A stretch of 61,150 bases of DNA from CAYSTL01 sp964516805 (GTDB lineage: Archaea > Thermoplasmatota > Thermoplasmata > Halarchaeoplasmatales > Halarchaeoplasmataceae): assembly GCA_964516805.1 (NCBI GenBank), contig CAZEXI010000007.1:1-61150 (forward strand), read 5' to 3'. Numbering within the stretch: the first letter of the stretch is position 1; the number at the start of each line of letters is the position of its first letter. The translations under genes and the position numbers were made by a program. The notes under the pieces were generated by a model that saw nothing but the letters and a program-made list of their open reading frames with translations, had not been told where the DNA came from and did no database searches. This document shows positions 7,963 through 17,767 of this stretch, piece by piece.

Positions 7963-9195
7963 CTAATATTGATAATCTACATCTATGACATCTAATTCTT
8001 CAACTACACAATCCAAACCAAGTTCTTCAGACAAGCTCGGTTTGGTTCTGCTTTCATCACCATGGATGAACTCCTTTACGTAAGTTCCAGCCTCACATTT
8101 TAAATTGATGAAAGCTGTATTTTCATCCATGGATTCTATCTCGATATCTTTGATTTTTCGCTTCCTAACCTTATCTGCTCTTCTATGAGAAACTCGATTA
8201 GGAGTCCGTTGAGATATCTTCGCTCCCCTCAATTCTTCGACCACCTTTTTAAGTTTTGCCCTTTTTATAGGCTCTTCGAATGCAACCTTTACCCTATAAG
8301 ATTTATCGACTTGACCCTGCTTAATTTCTACTACTCTTTCTCTTTCTGTAACGTGTAACTCGTCTATATTTACCTTATCACTTTCATTAACCCTTGATTT
8401 GAATTCCTCAAGTTTCACATCTCTTTCCAGTGGATTAGATATTTCTATTACAAATGGTCTTCCACTTCCGAGCATTTTTGCATCGATATCTTCACGCCCC
8501 ATGCCGTGAAGAGTATAATCTTCTCCAAAGATCATTTCGTTAAGTTCTTCGCCTATTATTTCTTCAACACTGGTTGGATACATCTTACCTTTAAAATCAC
8601 AGTGTTCACAGCCCTTACCCCTGCATTTCTTACAGATCCATTTTGTCTGCGGTATCTCTCTACTCAATTTTTTGTATCGTCCATAAACAAAGAGAGGTGC
8701 TATCTCTACGTCTACCGTGTCAAACCTAGTATCTATAATTGCTTTCACATCTGGCTTTTTTAAATCTACATCTTTTCCCGTCTTATCTAAAACTAATTTT
8801 CCTACCTCTCTGTTCAGTTCATGTTTTATCGATTCACCAGTTGTCAAGTTTAATTCAGTCCAGAGCTGTTCTTCCTTCTCATATATCTCTGGATCATTTC
8901 TTGAACCAACTAAAAAGGTCTCGAATTCAATATCCTCTAATTCTTCTATGATTATATCCGAGAACTTATCCAGTTCATCAAAGATATTACCACAAACAGA
9001 GCATTCTTCAGGTTCCTCTGGTATCTTCATCCTGTCTTCTTCATCACTATTCTTCATAGCATGGACTATTTTCAAGCTCTTTCCTCTTTCTTTGTTCGTG
9101 GTCCCGTGAGCCAGTTGAGCAAATAATCTGCCTAAACAATGATCACATAACTCTTTTTCGATAGCCTGCTCTGCTTTATTGAGGAGTTTTTCCAT
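7963..9195 (-). CDS. pus10: tRNA pseudouridine synthase Pus10
   Basis: Archaeal Pus10 makes pseudouridine 54 and 55 in the T-loop of tRNA. 410 residues. N-terminal zinc/THUMP part with CDHCLGRLFA (about 18-27) and CSVCGNIF; a second Cys cluster CKKCRGKGCEHCDFKG near 190-205; catalytic domain with the Asp in GREDIDAKMLGSGRPFVIEI (about 234-253) and the C-terminal RRADKVRKRKI and CEAGTYVKEFIHGD segments. The ATG at 9195 is chosen over a TTG at 9201 because the TATA box at 9212-9222 fits a leaderless message starting there. First gene of the cluster. Its substrate T-loop is interrupted by an intron in the tRNA-Lys(TTT) gene of this same window. Confidence 0.96.
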   Translation of the reverse strand: MEKLLNKAEQAIEKELCDHCLGRLFAQLAHGTTNKERGKSLKIVHAMKNSDEEDRMKIPEEPEECSVCGNIFDELDKFSDIIIEELEDIEFETFLVGSRNDPEIYEKEEQLWTELNLTTGESIKHELNREVGKLVLDKTGKDVDLKKPDVKAIIDTRFDTVDVEIAPLFVYGRYKKLSREIPQTKWICKKCRGKGCEHCDFKGKMYPTSVEEIIGEELNEMIFGEDYTLHGMGREDIDAKMLGSGRPFVIEISNPLERDVKLEEFKSRVNESDKVNIDELHVTERERVVEIKQGQVDKSYRVKVAFEEPIKRAKLKKVVEELRGAKISQRTPNRVSHRRADKVRKRKIKDIEIESMDENTAFINLKCEAGTYVKEFIHGDESRTKPSLSEELGLDCVVEELDVIDVDYQY

Positions 9196-9211
9196 GGTCA
9201 AACATATGGGT

Positions 9212-9222
9212 CTTTTATATAG
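9212..9222 (-). promoter_or_regulatory. TATA box of the pus10 cluster
   Basis: Minus strand reads CTATATAAAAG, close to the archaeal consensus, centred about 22 bases before the Pus10 ATG at 9195. With no ribosome binding site in front of that ATG, this fits a leaderless or nearly leaderless transcript. Confidence 0.6.
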
Positions 9223-9235
9223 TTATTATCCTCCA

Positions 9236-9664
9236 TCATCTTCCTATCTCTCTAGCTAGATTGTGCAGCCTTTCTTTCGTTAATAATAGAACAGTTACTA
9301 GAATAGTGATAAAGGCCGCTTCAACTGCAAAACCCTGGTCTATCATTATACCCAATAAAAACGTGATGAATAAGGCAACTGGAGTCGTTATACCTATGGT
9401 ATGTATCTCATACTTTAGAAATGCTAATATAAGTGCAAATCCGCCAAACACGAGTATACCCATATCTAAAAATGTCATACCAACCTCAGCTGACAAAAAT
9501 GAAAACAATACACCGGATAAAGATGTCAACGGAAAGGTCCTGACTCCTGCTATCACCTTAGGCTTTTCCTTCTTATGTTCTCTCTCTAAACCTATCAGTC
9601 CCCCCATTCCAACTGCAAGCAGAGTGTTGATCACCAATGCAGTCTCTATAAATTCTATAGCCAT
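9236..9664 (-). CDS. MgtC/SapB-type integral membrane protein
   Basis: 142 residues with four hydrophobic segments. It matches the N-terminal membrane domain of the MgtC/SapB family: the opening TM with LLAVGMGGLIGLEREHKKEK (about 15-34), followed by VIAGVRTFPLTSLSGVL and a GITTPVALFITFLLG segment. The charged GLEREH motif is the family hallmark. The C-terminal soluble domain of MgtC proper is absent, as in many archaeal homologues. Role is not settled: links to Mg2+ homeostasis or to ATP synthase control are known only for bacterial relatives. The ATG at 9664 is used; a TTG at 9682 would add six residues. An AAATATAAT element lies upstream near 9690. Confidence 0.82.
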   Translation of the reverse strand: MAIEFIETALVINTLLAVGMGGLIGLEREHKKEKPKVIAGVRTFPLTSLSGVLFSFLSAEVGMTFLDMGILVFGGFALILAFLKYEIHTIGITTPVALFITFLLGIMIDQGFAVEAAFITILVTVLLLTKERLHNLAREIGR

Positions 9665-9764
9665 CGTTGTATGATATTGCAATTACTACATTATATTTCT
9701 TTTTGAATGCAACTGTAGAAGACATCCCTAAAAGTTAAAAATAATAACACCTAATCGGGTTTTG

Positions 9765-10490
9765 ATGAGTAAAAAAGAAACTGCATATAAATTTCTGTCC
9801 AAAGATGAACTGAGAAATTCTTATCTGATCGCTAGATTGGAAGATGGAGATATATATCTTGATGAACAAGAAAATCCAAATGCCGTTCTTGTCAACAATA
9901 ATTATGATGTAATATCTATGAGGGGGCATGCTGATGTTTTGATAAGACTGCTTAAAAAGATGAAACCGGGAAAATACCGTTTTCATTCGATAGATCCAAA
10001 ATCATTCGAAGCAGCTGAAAAATATGTCGAAGATATCGATGATAGCCCTACATGGATGCTTTACCGTCCCAAAGATGAATTTGGTACGCCCGAGAATGAT
10101 GTAGATGAATTAGATTTAGACGATGTTCATGTTATCAACGAACACTGGGGTCTAGGTGATGCCGATTCATCTGAGTATATATCACACAGAATAAAAGAAG
10201 GTCCAGCTTATGGTATCCGTAGAGATGGTGAGCTGGTAGGTTGGGTCCTTACACATTATATTACAGAATCTGCGATATGTTTAGGATTTTTACACGTTAA
10301 AGAAGGTTGGAGAAGAAAAGGTTTCGCTAAAGATTTGACCGATAAGATATGTAATTACGCTGCAGAACGTGATCTTACACCTGTAGTAGATATTTTTCAG
10401 GATAACGTGGCATCCTTATCTCTATCAAAATCATTAGGTTTCGAAAAGATAGGAGAAAACCACTGGTTCGATGGTACGATACCTGAATGA
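9765..10490 (+). CDS. GNAT family N-acetyltransferase (FR47-like)
   Basis: 241 residues. The C-terminal half (about 115-241) is a GNAT fold: YGIRRDGELVGWVLTH strands, a hydrophobic beta strand AICLGFLHV, and the acetyl-CoA loop EGWRRKGFAKDL (R-x-x-G-x-A/G pattern) before helix 3, then the NVASLSLSKSLGFEKIG segment common to the family. The N-terminal half (about 1-110) is a separate domain like that of glycine N-acyltransferase-like proteins. Substrate unknown. The ATG at 9765 is preferred to the TTG just before it. The element TTAAAAATAA at 9736-9745 lies 25 bases upstream, so the message is probably leaderless. No operon partner is evident; aIF5B follows with its own promoter. Confidence 0.85.
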   Translation: MSKKETAYKFLSKDELRNSYLIARLEDGDIYLDEQENPNAVLVNNNYDVISMRGHADVLIRLLKKMKPGKYRFHSIDPKSFEAAEKYVEDIDDSPTWMLYRPKDEFGTPENDVDELDLDDVHVINEHWGLGDADSSEYISHRIKEGPAYGIRRDGELVGWVLTHYITESAICLGFLHVKEGWRRKGFAKDLTDKICNYAAERDLTPVVDIFQDNVASLSLSKSLGFEKIGENHWFDGTIPE

Positions 10491-10513
10491 TACCATTACA
10501 CTGACGCGGAAAA

Positions 10514-10525
10514 GAAATATATAGG
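10514..10525 (+). promoter_or_regulatory. TATA box of the aIF5B gene
   Basis: GAAATATATAGG, with the A/T core centred about 27-29 bases before the ATG at 10548. There is no Shine-Dalgarno sequence in front of that ATG, so the transcript is predicted to be leaderless. Confidence 0.65.
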
Positions 10526-10547
10526 TTCACTATATGAATCAGAATTG

Positions 10548-12296
10548 ATGAGAATCAGACAGCCTATAGTCAGTGTACTGGGTCACGTTGATCATGGTAA
10601 AACGACTTTTTTAGACAGAATCAGAGGTACTACAGTAGCTGATAGAGAAGCTGGTGCTATAACCCAGCATATCGGAGCTACAGGTGTTCCGGTGGACGTT
10701 CTAAAGAAGGCTTGTTCAGACCTAGGATGTAATATAGATTTTCAACTACCTGGTTTATTATTTATCGATACCCCAGGTCATCATTCATTTATAAATCTGA
10801 GATCAAGAGGTGGATCTCTAGCCGATATAGCTATACTGATAGTTGATATCACAGAAGGGTTCATGCCTCAATCATTGGAATCTTTAGACATACTAAAAAG
10901 AGAAGAAACTCCCTTTATCATCGGAGCAAACAAGGTCGATAAGATACCTGGATGGAGGTCAGAAAATAAACCATTCATCAAAAATCTTCAAGAACAATCC
11001 GACGATGCGAAAGGTAGGATGACAGATGCTCTTTACGAGATGATAGGCGATCTGTACGATAAAGGATTCTCATCTGATAGGTATGATAAAGTAAATGACT
11101 TTTCACAAAATATAGCTATCGTTCCTATGAGTGCAAAAACAGGTGAAGGCATGGAAGATATGCTCATGACCCTCATAGGTGTCGCCCAGAGATTTTTACA
11201 AGATGAGCTTGAAGTGGTGGAAGGCCCTGGCCAAGGTACAGTTCTAGAAGTGAAAGAAGAACTTGGTTTAGGTACTACTTTGGATACAATAATATACCAA
11301 GGTGTGATCAATAAAGGAGACGATGTAGTCATAGGGACAAAGAATAAGCCTTTAAAAACAAAGATCAAAGCCCTACTCCAGCCTAAAGATATGGACGAGA
11401 TCAGAGATCCTAGGGAGAGGTTCGACGAAGTTAAAGAGGTCGGTGCAGCAGCAGGTGTTAAAATAGTGACACCAGAAGTAGAGGGCGTTCTTGCTGGTGC
11501 TCCTTTAAGAGTTATCGGTAATAGTAAACCCGAAGATGTTATCGAAGAGGTAGCTAAAGAGAGCGAAGCCAGCATAGAAACAGAAGATGAAGGTGTTTTG
11601 ATCAAAGCTGATGCAATCGGTTCTTTGGAAGGACTTGCTTTTGAACTCGAAGAGAAAGACATACCGATAGTTCGAGCAGATGTTGGAGATGTGTCTCAAA
11701 AAGATGTAATCGATGCAGATACTGTAAAAGAGCCTCTTTATAAGTCAATATTAGCTTTTAATGTTGATGTTCTTCCAGATGCTAGAGAAGATATCAAAAA
11801 ATCTGATGTTAACGTCTTCGAGAATGACGTTGTTTATCGTTTGGTCGAAGATTACGAGGAATGGGCAGAAGAGAAAAAGCAAGAGCTCGAAGAGATGAAA
11901 AGGGAGAGTATTACTCATCCTGGTAAATTTAGGATACTCGAAGACCACACATTTAGAGTTTCCAAACCTGCAATAGTTGGAGTAAGAGTTCTTGCAGGAA
12001 GGATAGAACCTGATCAGCGAATAATTAACAAAGATGGTAAACGGATAGGAACTATAAGAAGTATAAGAGAAGGTGATAAATCATTAAACAGGGCTGACCA
12101 AGGTGAAGAAGTCGCTGTTGCGATATCTGGTCCAACAGTAGGTCGTCAGATACATGAGAGAGATGAACTCTACATCGATATACCAGAAGGAGATGCACGT
12201 AAATTAAAAGATATCGAACTCACTTTCGATGAAGAAAGAATATTGGACGAAATAAGAGAGATAAAAAAAGAAGAAAAACCTTTCTGGGGCTTATAA
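10548..12296 (+). CDS. infB: Translation initiation factor aIF5B (IF2 homologue)
   Basis: GTPase for the last step of initiation, subunit joining with initiator tRNA. 582 residues, the normal archaeal size. G1 motif GHVDHGKTT (12-20), G3 DTPGHHSF near 75-83, G4 NKVDKI near 130, G5 MSAKTGEG near 195; then beta-barrel II, the domain III segment and the C-terminal barrel (HPGKFRILEDHTFRVSKPAI). No intein is present although aIF5B is a common intein host. The gene starts at the ATG at 10548 (a TTG lies directly before it). Its last 6 bases overlap the end of the convergent subtilase gene. Confidence 0.97.
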   Translation: MRIRQPIVSVLGHVDHGKTTFLDRIRGTTVADREAGAITQHIGATGVPVDVLKKACSDLGCNIDFQLPGLLFIDTPGHHSFINLRSRGGSLADIAILIVDITEGFMPQSLESLDILKREETPFIIGANKVDKIPGWRSENKPFIKNLQEQSDDAKGRMTDALYEMIGDLYDKGFSSDRYDKVNDFSQNIAIVPMSAKTGEGMEDMLMTLIGVAQRFLQDELEVVEGPGQGTVLEVKEELGLGTTLDTIIYQGVINKGDDVVIGTKNKPLKTKIKALLQPKDMDEIRDPRERFDEVKEVGAAAGVKIVTPEVEGVLAGAPLRVIGNSKPEDVIEEVAKESEASIETEDEGVLIKADAIGSLEGLAFELEEKDIPIVRADVGDVSQKDVIDADTVKEPLYKSILAFNVDVLPDAREDIKKSDVNVFENDVVYRLVEDYEEWAEEKKQELEEMKRESITHPGKFRILEDHTFRVSKPAIVGVRVLAGRIEPDQRIINKDGKRIGTIRSIREGDKSLNRADQGEEVAVAISGPTVGRQIHERDELYIDIPEGDARKLKDIELTFDEERILDEIREIKKEEKPFWGL

Positions 12297-15200
12297 ATTT
12301 TCAATTCTATTCTTCAGAATCCATATACCATATACAACAAAAAAGATTGATAAGGAAATCAGAAGCGAACCTAAAATAACTCCGACTGTTAGATCATTAT
12401 CTTCATCAACCTCTTCTTGCTCTATTTTAATTATTTTTTCAGTAGAATTAGAAACACCATCGTCATCTGTCACAATAAGAGAAACACTGAATTTACCTGT
12501 TGATTTAAATTTGTGAGTTATATTTTCACCATATATTACAGTATCATCCTCAAAATACCAGGTCCAATTCACTATCTTACCGTCAGAGTCTTCACAGTTG
12601 GCATAGAAACTTATCATTCTATTTGAACTATGTATATTTTGACTGAAAGAGAAATTTACCTTTGGTGGACGGTTCATCACATCTACTTTCTTTGTTATAT
12701 TTGAAACTGCACCATCACAATCTGTAACTTTTAATTCAACAACGTAAGTTCCATTATCAGAATATTTGTGTTCAGGATTTTTTAAACTGGAAGTTGATTC
12801 ATCACCAAAGAACCATTTCCACTTTTTTATACTACCATCGATATCACTCGATTTATCCTGGAACTGGATCGCTGTGTTTGTTAAAGGATTTTTCGGGTCA
12901 AAAATAAATTTGGCATCAGGATTAACGTTATTGACTTTTATCGATCTGAATGTTGTATTTTTTTCTCCATCATCATCCCACACTGTAAGACTAACGTTGT
13001 ATATGCCATTATCATTGTAGCTATGTCTTGGATCTTTTTGATGGGACTGGTTTCCATCCCCAAAATCCCAGGTCCAATTCACTATCTGTCCATCAATATC
13101 TTTACTTCCATCTTGGAATTCTATAGTATCCTGAGTCGATATATTTTCTGTAGGAGTAAAATTGAATTCAGCCTTCGGAAATGCATTCTCCACATCAATA
13201 CTTTTGATTTTATGGGATATACTGCTATCATCATCTTCAATTTCAAGCTCAACTAAGTAATTATCATCAGTCAAATATCTGTGAGTTGGATTCTCAAGAT
13301 ATGATACATTTCCATCTCCAAAATCCCAGGTCCAGTTCACTATCTTTCCATCTAGATCAAAACTAGTATCCTCAAACCTAACCAACTCTCCACTCCTGAT
13401 TGAAGATGGAGTGTATGTAAAGTTGGCTATCGGGGGTTCATTCGATATATTTATCTGTTTACTGAGCTCTCTTTCTATTCCAAAATCGTCTGTTATCTCT
13501 AATCTTACATCATATTTTCCGTCATCTGAATAACTGTGAGTCGGATCTTCTTCGTATGATACCTCACCATCCCCAAAATCCCAGGTCCAGTTCACTATTT
13601 TCCCGTCCGAGTCAAAACTTTCATCGTAAAACTGCACAATATCAGATGTAGACGGATTGATAGGTTCATAACTAAAATTTGGTATCGGTGCCTTAGTACC
13701 ATTTAATTTTGCACTATCTATTCTCCATCCAAAATCGTCGGTATCAATGTAATCTGAACCCATCACGAATCTAAATCTAAACTCATTTTTACACCTCGAT
13801 CTGTTGAAAATGAATTTATCGAAAGTCCAATTTGTTTCACCAGTAAAAGTTTCATCACCTTCTAATTCATTGCCGTGACCATATTCTATTACTCCGTCAT
13901 ATCCGTTCACAGGTGTAATTGTCTGCCATCCATCACAGGTTTCAATCTGAACCAGCCCTCCATCTCTGCCTTTCACAAAATCATAATTGTGATATATAGA
14001 TAAACTAGCCTCATCCATTTCGCTTAAATCAACTGAAGGCGAAGTGAGTACTTCGTACCATCCAACCCCATAACTTCCTTTTCCACAGACCCATGACATA
14101 TTTGAGGTCTCACTTTGTAAATCAGAGATTTTCCAATTTTTGGAGGCATTCCAACCAACATTACCTGTTTCAAAGTCATCTGTATCTTTTATCTTAAAAC
14201 TGTACAGTTCTCCACCGTTGTTATAAATCAACTTATTACCATACTGGTCCTCACAAATAATCTCATATGAATAAGACAACTCGGGTCTAAGATTTTCGAT
14301 AACAAAAGAATGGTTTGTAATAGTTTCGTTTGAAACAATGGAATTATTCAAAGATTTAGTTGTTCCATACTTTATTTTTGAGATACATGGCTCGTCAGTT
14401 TTTATTTGTATTTTTGTCGCAATTTTTGAGTGTACTATTATATCGATAATATTTGGCGGAGACCCATCAACAAAAGCTGTGTCTTCTTTGATCTGAGAAC
14501 TTCCTGTACTGGTATTCTTATCATAATATCTAACTACTATCTCGTCTCCATCACTAACTTTTAGGTCTCCCACTCCTGTTTCGTTTGATATCTTTATAGA
14601 TCCAGAATATATCCCCTGCGCTACTTTATCTAAATAAATATTTTTTTCGTCTGGATCAGTATTACTTGAAACGTTTACAGATACTGTTTCACTCGTGAGA
14701 TCTATGTCTTCAACAGTTATATTCACTGTGTCATCTAATCCATAAATATCATCCTCAATATCTACTATGCCATCCGCTGATAAGTTATCAGCGTTGTACA
14801 TCGTTAAAGCATAATCCTGGTTTGCTATACCATCATTATTTGAATCAGCTGGTATGTTCTCACCTATAATTCGAACTGTGTATTTACCCGTTTGAAGCTC
14901 ATTTGATGGTATGAAGATGTTCTCCACAACATTGGTATCATCATATCCATCATCGTTTCTATCAAAATCTGAAAGGGCCTGAACTCCAGATGGAGTGTAA
15001 CCGTTCTGAAAAGCATTTCCTCTGTATATTTCACCATTCGGTGCTTCGAGCGCTAGATTTATATCATTTTTGAGAGCAGGATTTTCTCCACTCTGAGCCT
15101 CTTCATCTGTCCAAGTTAATGTTATTTTTAAAGGTCTATTAGAATCATGATAATTTATATCAAAAGTATCTCTTTGACCTGTTTTTAATAAAGATTTCTG

Positions 15201-17138
15201 GTCTACAGTCATAACGTTCACATCAGGATCACATATCCTAGCAAGATTTATCTTACCCCATCCTTCGTATTTATTTGGGATGTGATCGATATAACCATCA
15301 CCATCATGATCGATTTGAAGGTCTTCTGCAGCGTTTATCATTAAGGATTTGACCATCGCTGGACTTGGTCTAACCCCATATCTTTCCTTGTAATATTCAA
15401 CTATAACAGCAGCAGAACCTGCTCCAGCTGGAGCTGCTTGGGAAGTACCTGAACTCCATTCATATTTTGGATCTACAGAATAAAGCCCTGCCAGATTAGA
15501 ACCACCGCTCATAGGAGTACTTGTAGATAAGATAGCTTCACCAGGAGCTACAACGGTAGGCTTAACCCTATTGTCAATAGTCCACCCTCTAGAGCTTTTG
15601 TAAAACATCTCAAAAGGATCATAGCAATTTGTTCCCCTATAACCATAATTTGTTGCATCAGGCATATAATTTCTTGTTGCTCCTACTGTGATCACATTTT
15701 TACCGTTCCCTGGACTTGCTATCGTTTGATCACCATTGTTACCTTCATTTCCAGCAGATACTACTACTACCATAGGTTGATTTCCAATCTCTTGACTATC
15801 AGAATCTCTTACTCCCCTGTCATAATTGGAATCCATCTCATCATAAACGCTGTCACCTGTGTCTTCCCCCCATGAATTAGAATGGATGTAGACATCCCCC
15901 TGTCTTTTAGCATCTTCTAATAGATCGTACAGCGAAGGTGTATTATCCAGCCAACTACCACTATCTGAAAATATCTTCTGTGCAAATAAATTTGAATCAT
16001 AAGCTAAACCCTGTGCAAGATAATATGGACCATGTCCCTCATAAGTCAAATTATTACCATGATAGGTATCACCTGCTGCAATTCCTGTCACGTGGGTTCC
16101 ATGACCATAGCCATCACTCCAATCACTACCATAACCATAATTTATCCCTCCAACAACTCTACCAGTGAAATCATTATGACCTGCATCACCGATATCTCCA
16201 TCACCTAATCCTGTATCTGCGAACCCGATCGTTACACCTTTACCAGTATACCCTATCTGATTAACAAAGGCTCCATAATCCCCATAACCTCTATAGGGAA
16301 TTGATGCGTTAGAAGAATCCCAAAATCCTCCTATTATCTGTGATTGTTGTTCACTTTTCAATTCTCTAAGGTCCCAGCTGGTTATTGATAAAACATCATT
16401 CCTTTCTGCTAGTTTGTGAATATAATAATCATCATTAACTTGACCTTTGATATTAGAACACTGTTCACTGTTTGTCTTTGAATATATCTTAATATTATTA
16501 CCTATATATTTAGGAAGGTTATCTACATTGTCGATGAAATTGATCTTGATATTACCTTCTTTGATTTCTTGACCTATTTTAAATCGAGAATCATAATGTA
16601 TTATATTTTCAACAAAAAACATTTTTTTTGCTCTTTTAAATTCGACCTCACCCATCTTCACCAGATAAGCATAATCAGGTATATAATTCAGAATGTCAAT
16701 ACCAGAATTATCTAATTTACTTCTCCAGTCATTATTGACCGGTCCGATCATATCAATAATAAATAGACCTTCTTCTCTGCTAGAGATCTGATCAAATTCT
16801 TTTACTTTATCTAAATCTTTATCGATATCATACTCATTGCCATTTATATGTAAAGTATTATCTTCTTCAAGTAAATCCAATTCAAATCCATTTTTTTGCA
16901 ATAAATTTATTTTCTGATCAGCTAGTTTAACAATATTATATATTCCGTAAGAATCTATCATTTCAATATCATAATCTTTTAATCTCTCTCTTTCGGATTC
17001 CTCTTCAGTTATAACTAAAATAATTTTATTATCCTGGCTTTCTATACTTCCAACCATTCCAATTAACATCGATAGAATCAAAATAGAAGCGACAAACAGG
17101 CTTAAAAATTTACTTTTTTTCCACATATCATTTATCAT
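12291..17138 (-). CDS. Membrane-anchored subtilisin-like protease with five PKD domains
   Basis: 1615-residue surface protease. Signal peptide at about 5-33 (FLSLFVASILILSMLIGMVG); a roughly 250-residue prodomain; S8 peptidase domain with Asp in GFADTGLGDGD (about 308), His in GHGTHVTGIAAG (about 350) and Ser in SGTSQAAP (about 565), all catalytic residues intact. A proprotein-convertase-like or jelly-roll region follows, then a beta-sandwich near 1000-1130, five PKD domains (about 1135-1565; core WTWDFGDG, degenerate as WKWFFGDE in the fourth and WTWYFEDD in the fifth) and one C-terminal TM helix (GVILGSLLISLSIFFVVYGI) with a short basic tail. So the protease is held on the outer face of the membrane, probably within the surface layer. 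It overlaps aIF5B by 6 bases. Substrate unknown. Confidence 0.93.
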   Translation of the reverse strand: MINDMWKKSKFLSLFVASILILSMLIGMVGSIESQDNKIILVITEEESERERLKDYDIEMIDSYGIYNIVKLADQKINLLQKNGFELDLLEEDNTLHINGNEYDIDKDLDKVKEFDQISSREEGLFIIDMIGPVNNDWRSKLDNSGIDILNYIPDYAYLVKMGEVEFKRAKKMFFVENIIHYDSRFKIGQEIKEGNIKINFIDNVDNLPKYIGNNIKIYSKTNSEQCSNIKGQVNDDYYIHKLAERNDVLSITSWDLRELKSEQQSQIIGGFWDSSNASIPYRGYGDYGAFVNQIGYTGKGVTIGFADTGLGDGDIGDAGHNDFTGRVVGGINYGYGSDWSDGYGHGTHVTGIAAGDTYHGNNLTYEGHGPYYLAQGLAYDSNLFAQKIFSDSGSWLDNTPSLYDLLEDAKRQGDVYIHSNSWGEDTGDSVYDEMDSNYDRGVRDSDSQEIGNQPMVVVVSAGNEGNNGDQTIASPGNGKNVITVGATRNYMPDATNYGYRGTNCYDPFEMFYKSSRGWTIDNRVKPTVVAPGEAILSTSTPMSGGSNLAGLYSVDPKYEWSSGTSQAAPAGAGSAAVIVEYYKERYGVRPSPAMVKSLMINAAEDLQIDHDGDGYIDHIPNKYEGWGKINLARICDPDVNVMTVDQKSLLKTGQRDTFDINYHDSNRPLKITLTWTDEEAQSGENPALKNDINLALEAPNGEIYRGNAFQNGYTPSGVQALSDFDRNDDGYDDTNVVENIFIPSNELQTGKYTVRIIGENIPADSNNDGIANQDYALTMYNADNLSADGIVDIEDDIYGLDDTVNITVEDIDLTSETVSVNVSSNTDPDEKNIYLDKVAQGIYSGSIKISNETGVGDLKVSDGDEIVVRYYDKNTSTGSSQIKEDTAFVDGSPPNIIDIIVHSKIATKIQIKTDEPCISKIKYGTTKSLNNSIVSNETITNHSFVIENLRPELSYSYEIICEDQYGNKLIYNNGGELYSFKIKDTDDFETGNVGWNASKNWKISDLQSETSNMSWVCGKGSYGVGWYEVLTSPSVDLSEMDEASLSIYHNYDFVKGRDGGLVQIETCDGWQTITPVNGYDGVIEYGHGNELEGDETFTGETNWTFDKFIFNRSRCKNEFRFRFVMGSDYIDTDDFGWRIDSAKLNGTKAPIPNFSYEPINPSTSDIVQFYDESFDSDGKIVNWTWDFGDGEVSYEEDPTHSYSDDGKYDVRLEITDDFGIERELSKQINISNEPPIANFTYTPSSIRSGELVRFEDTSFDLDGKIVNWTWDFGDGNVSYLENPTHRYLTDDNYLVELEIEDDDSSISHKIKSIDVENAFPKAEFNFTPTENISTQDTIEFQDGSKDIDGQIVNWTWDFGDGNQSHQKDPRHSYNDNGIYNVSLTVWDDDGEKNTTFRSIKVNNVNPDAKFIFDPKNPLTNTAIQFQDKSSDIDGSIKKWKWFFGDESTSSLKNPEHKYSDNGTYVVELKVTDCDGAVSNITKKVDVMNRPPKVNFSFSQNIHSSNRMISFYANCEDSDGKIVNWTWYFEDDTVIYGENITHKFKSTGKFSVSLIVTDDDGVSNSTEKIIKIEQEEVDEDNDLTVGVILGSLLISLSIFFVVYGIWILKNRIENL
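12558..13599 (-). repeat. Period-255 DNA repeats coding for PKD cores
   Basis: A near-identical 19-20 base string (plus strand CCAGGTCCARTTCACTATC, with small changes at the end) recurs at 12558, 13068, 13326 and 13581, spacing about 510, 258 and 255. Each copy encodes the VNWTW core of a PKD domain; the domain between the first two copies is divergent (KKWKW). DNA-level identity in so diverged a set suggests recent duplication or gene conversion within the gene. Confidence 0.75.
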
Positions 17139-17171
17139 CTCAATATATCTTTATTAGTTACTTATAGATTT

Positions 17172-17717
17172 TTATAAATTTTTAAGAAGGTCAGCTTTGG
17201 ATATAATTCCTACTACGTCCCCTTCATCTGAAACTATCACGCTTGGATAATATTTTAGATTATCCTTCACAACCTCCATATCAGCCAACTTATCTATTAT
17301 CGGAAAACTCTCATCCATTATAGATTCTACCTTCTGTTTCCTGTTAATATCATCAAAATTATGGAGAAGACCTCTTTCACTGATTGAACCAGAGATACAT
17401 CCATCTTCTATAACAGGCATCTGAGAGATAGCATTATCTCTCATCAAACCTAGGGCTTCTTCAACCGTATCCTCCGGTTTTACATAGATTATATCTTGAT
17501 TACAGATTTCCATCAAATCACCTCCATCTATTTTTTCGCCCATATTTGATTCTAGTACATCTAAAATCTTGCGACCCTTCACGTAAGAAGGCATCAATGA
17601 TCTGTTCTCAACTTTAGCTATCAAAGATTGGCTAACCCTTGCTTTCTCTGCTAAATCGGCTTGAGTCAAACCTAATCTTGTTCTTATCTCTTTTATTTTC
17701 GATATGTCCTTTATCAT
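17172..17717 (-). CDS. XRE-family transcriptional regulator with two CBS domains
   Basis: 181 residues. The N-terminal helix-turn-helix (about 10-55) has RTRLGLTQADLAEKARVSQS and the recognition helix LIAKVENRSLMPSY; two CBS motifs follow (about 70-121 and 125-181; DIIYVKPEDTVEEAL and VIVSDEGDVVGIISKADLL). This is the archaeal XRE-CBS regulator type; CBS pairs commonly bind adenosyl compounds such as AMP, ATP or S-adenosylmethionine. It is divergent from the S-adenosylmethionine synthetase gene across a 141-base spacer with an inverted repeat, so control of that gene, or of itself, is plausible but inferred. The ATG at 17717 has no ribosome binding site; a T/A-rich box about 30 bases upstream suggests a leaderless message. 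Confidence 0.9.
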   Translation of the reverse strand: MIKDISKIKEIRTRLGLTQADLAEKARVSQSLIAKVENRSLMPSYVKGRKILDVLESNMGEKIDGGDLMEICNQDIIYVKPEDTVEEALGLMRDNAISQMPVIEDGCISGSISERGLLHNFDDINRKQKVESIMDESFPIIDKLADMEVVKDNLKYYPSVIVSDEGDVVGIISKADLLKNL

Positions 17718-17747
17718 CAGTCTATAAACAAAAAAAGAGATATAATA

Positions 17748-17767
17748 ATTATTCGTATAGGAATAAT
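17748..17767. promoter_or_regulatory. Inverted repeat, candidate operator between XRE-CBS regulator and SAM synthetase
   Basis: ATTATTC (17748-17754), six-base spacer GTATAG, GAATAAT (17761-17767): a perfect 7-base inverted repeat with 13-base centre-to-centre spacing, close to one helical turn and a half, in the divergent promoter region. It lies 31 bases upstream of the regulator start and about 92 bases before the synthetase ATG. AT-rich DNA makes chance palindromes more likely. Confidence 0.4.
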
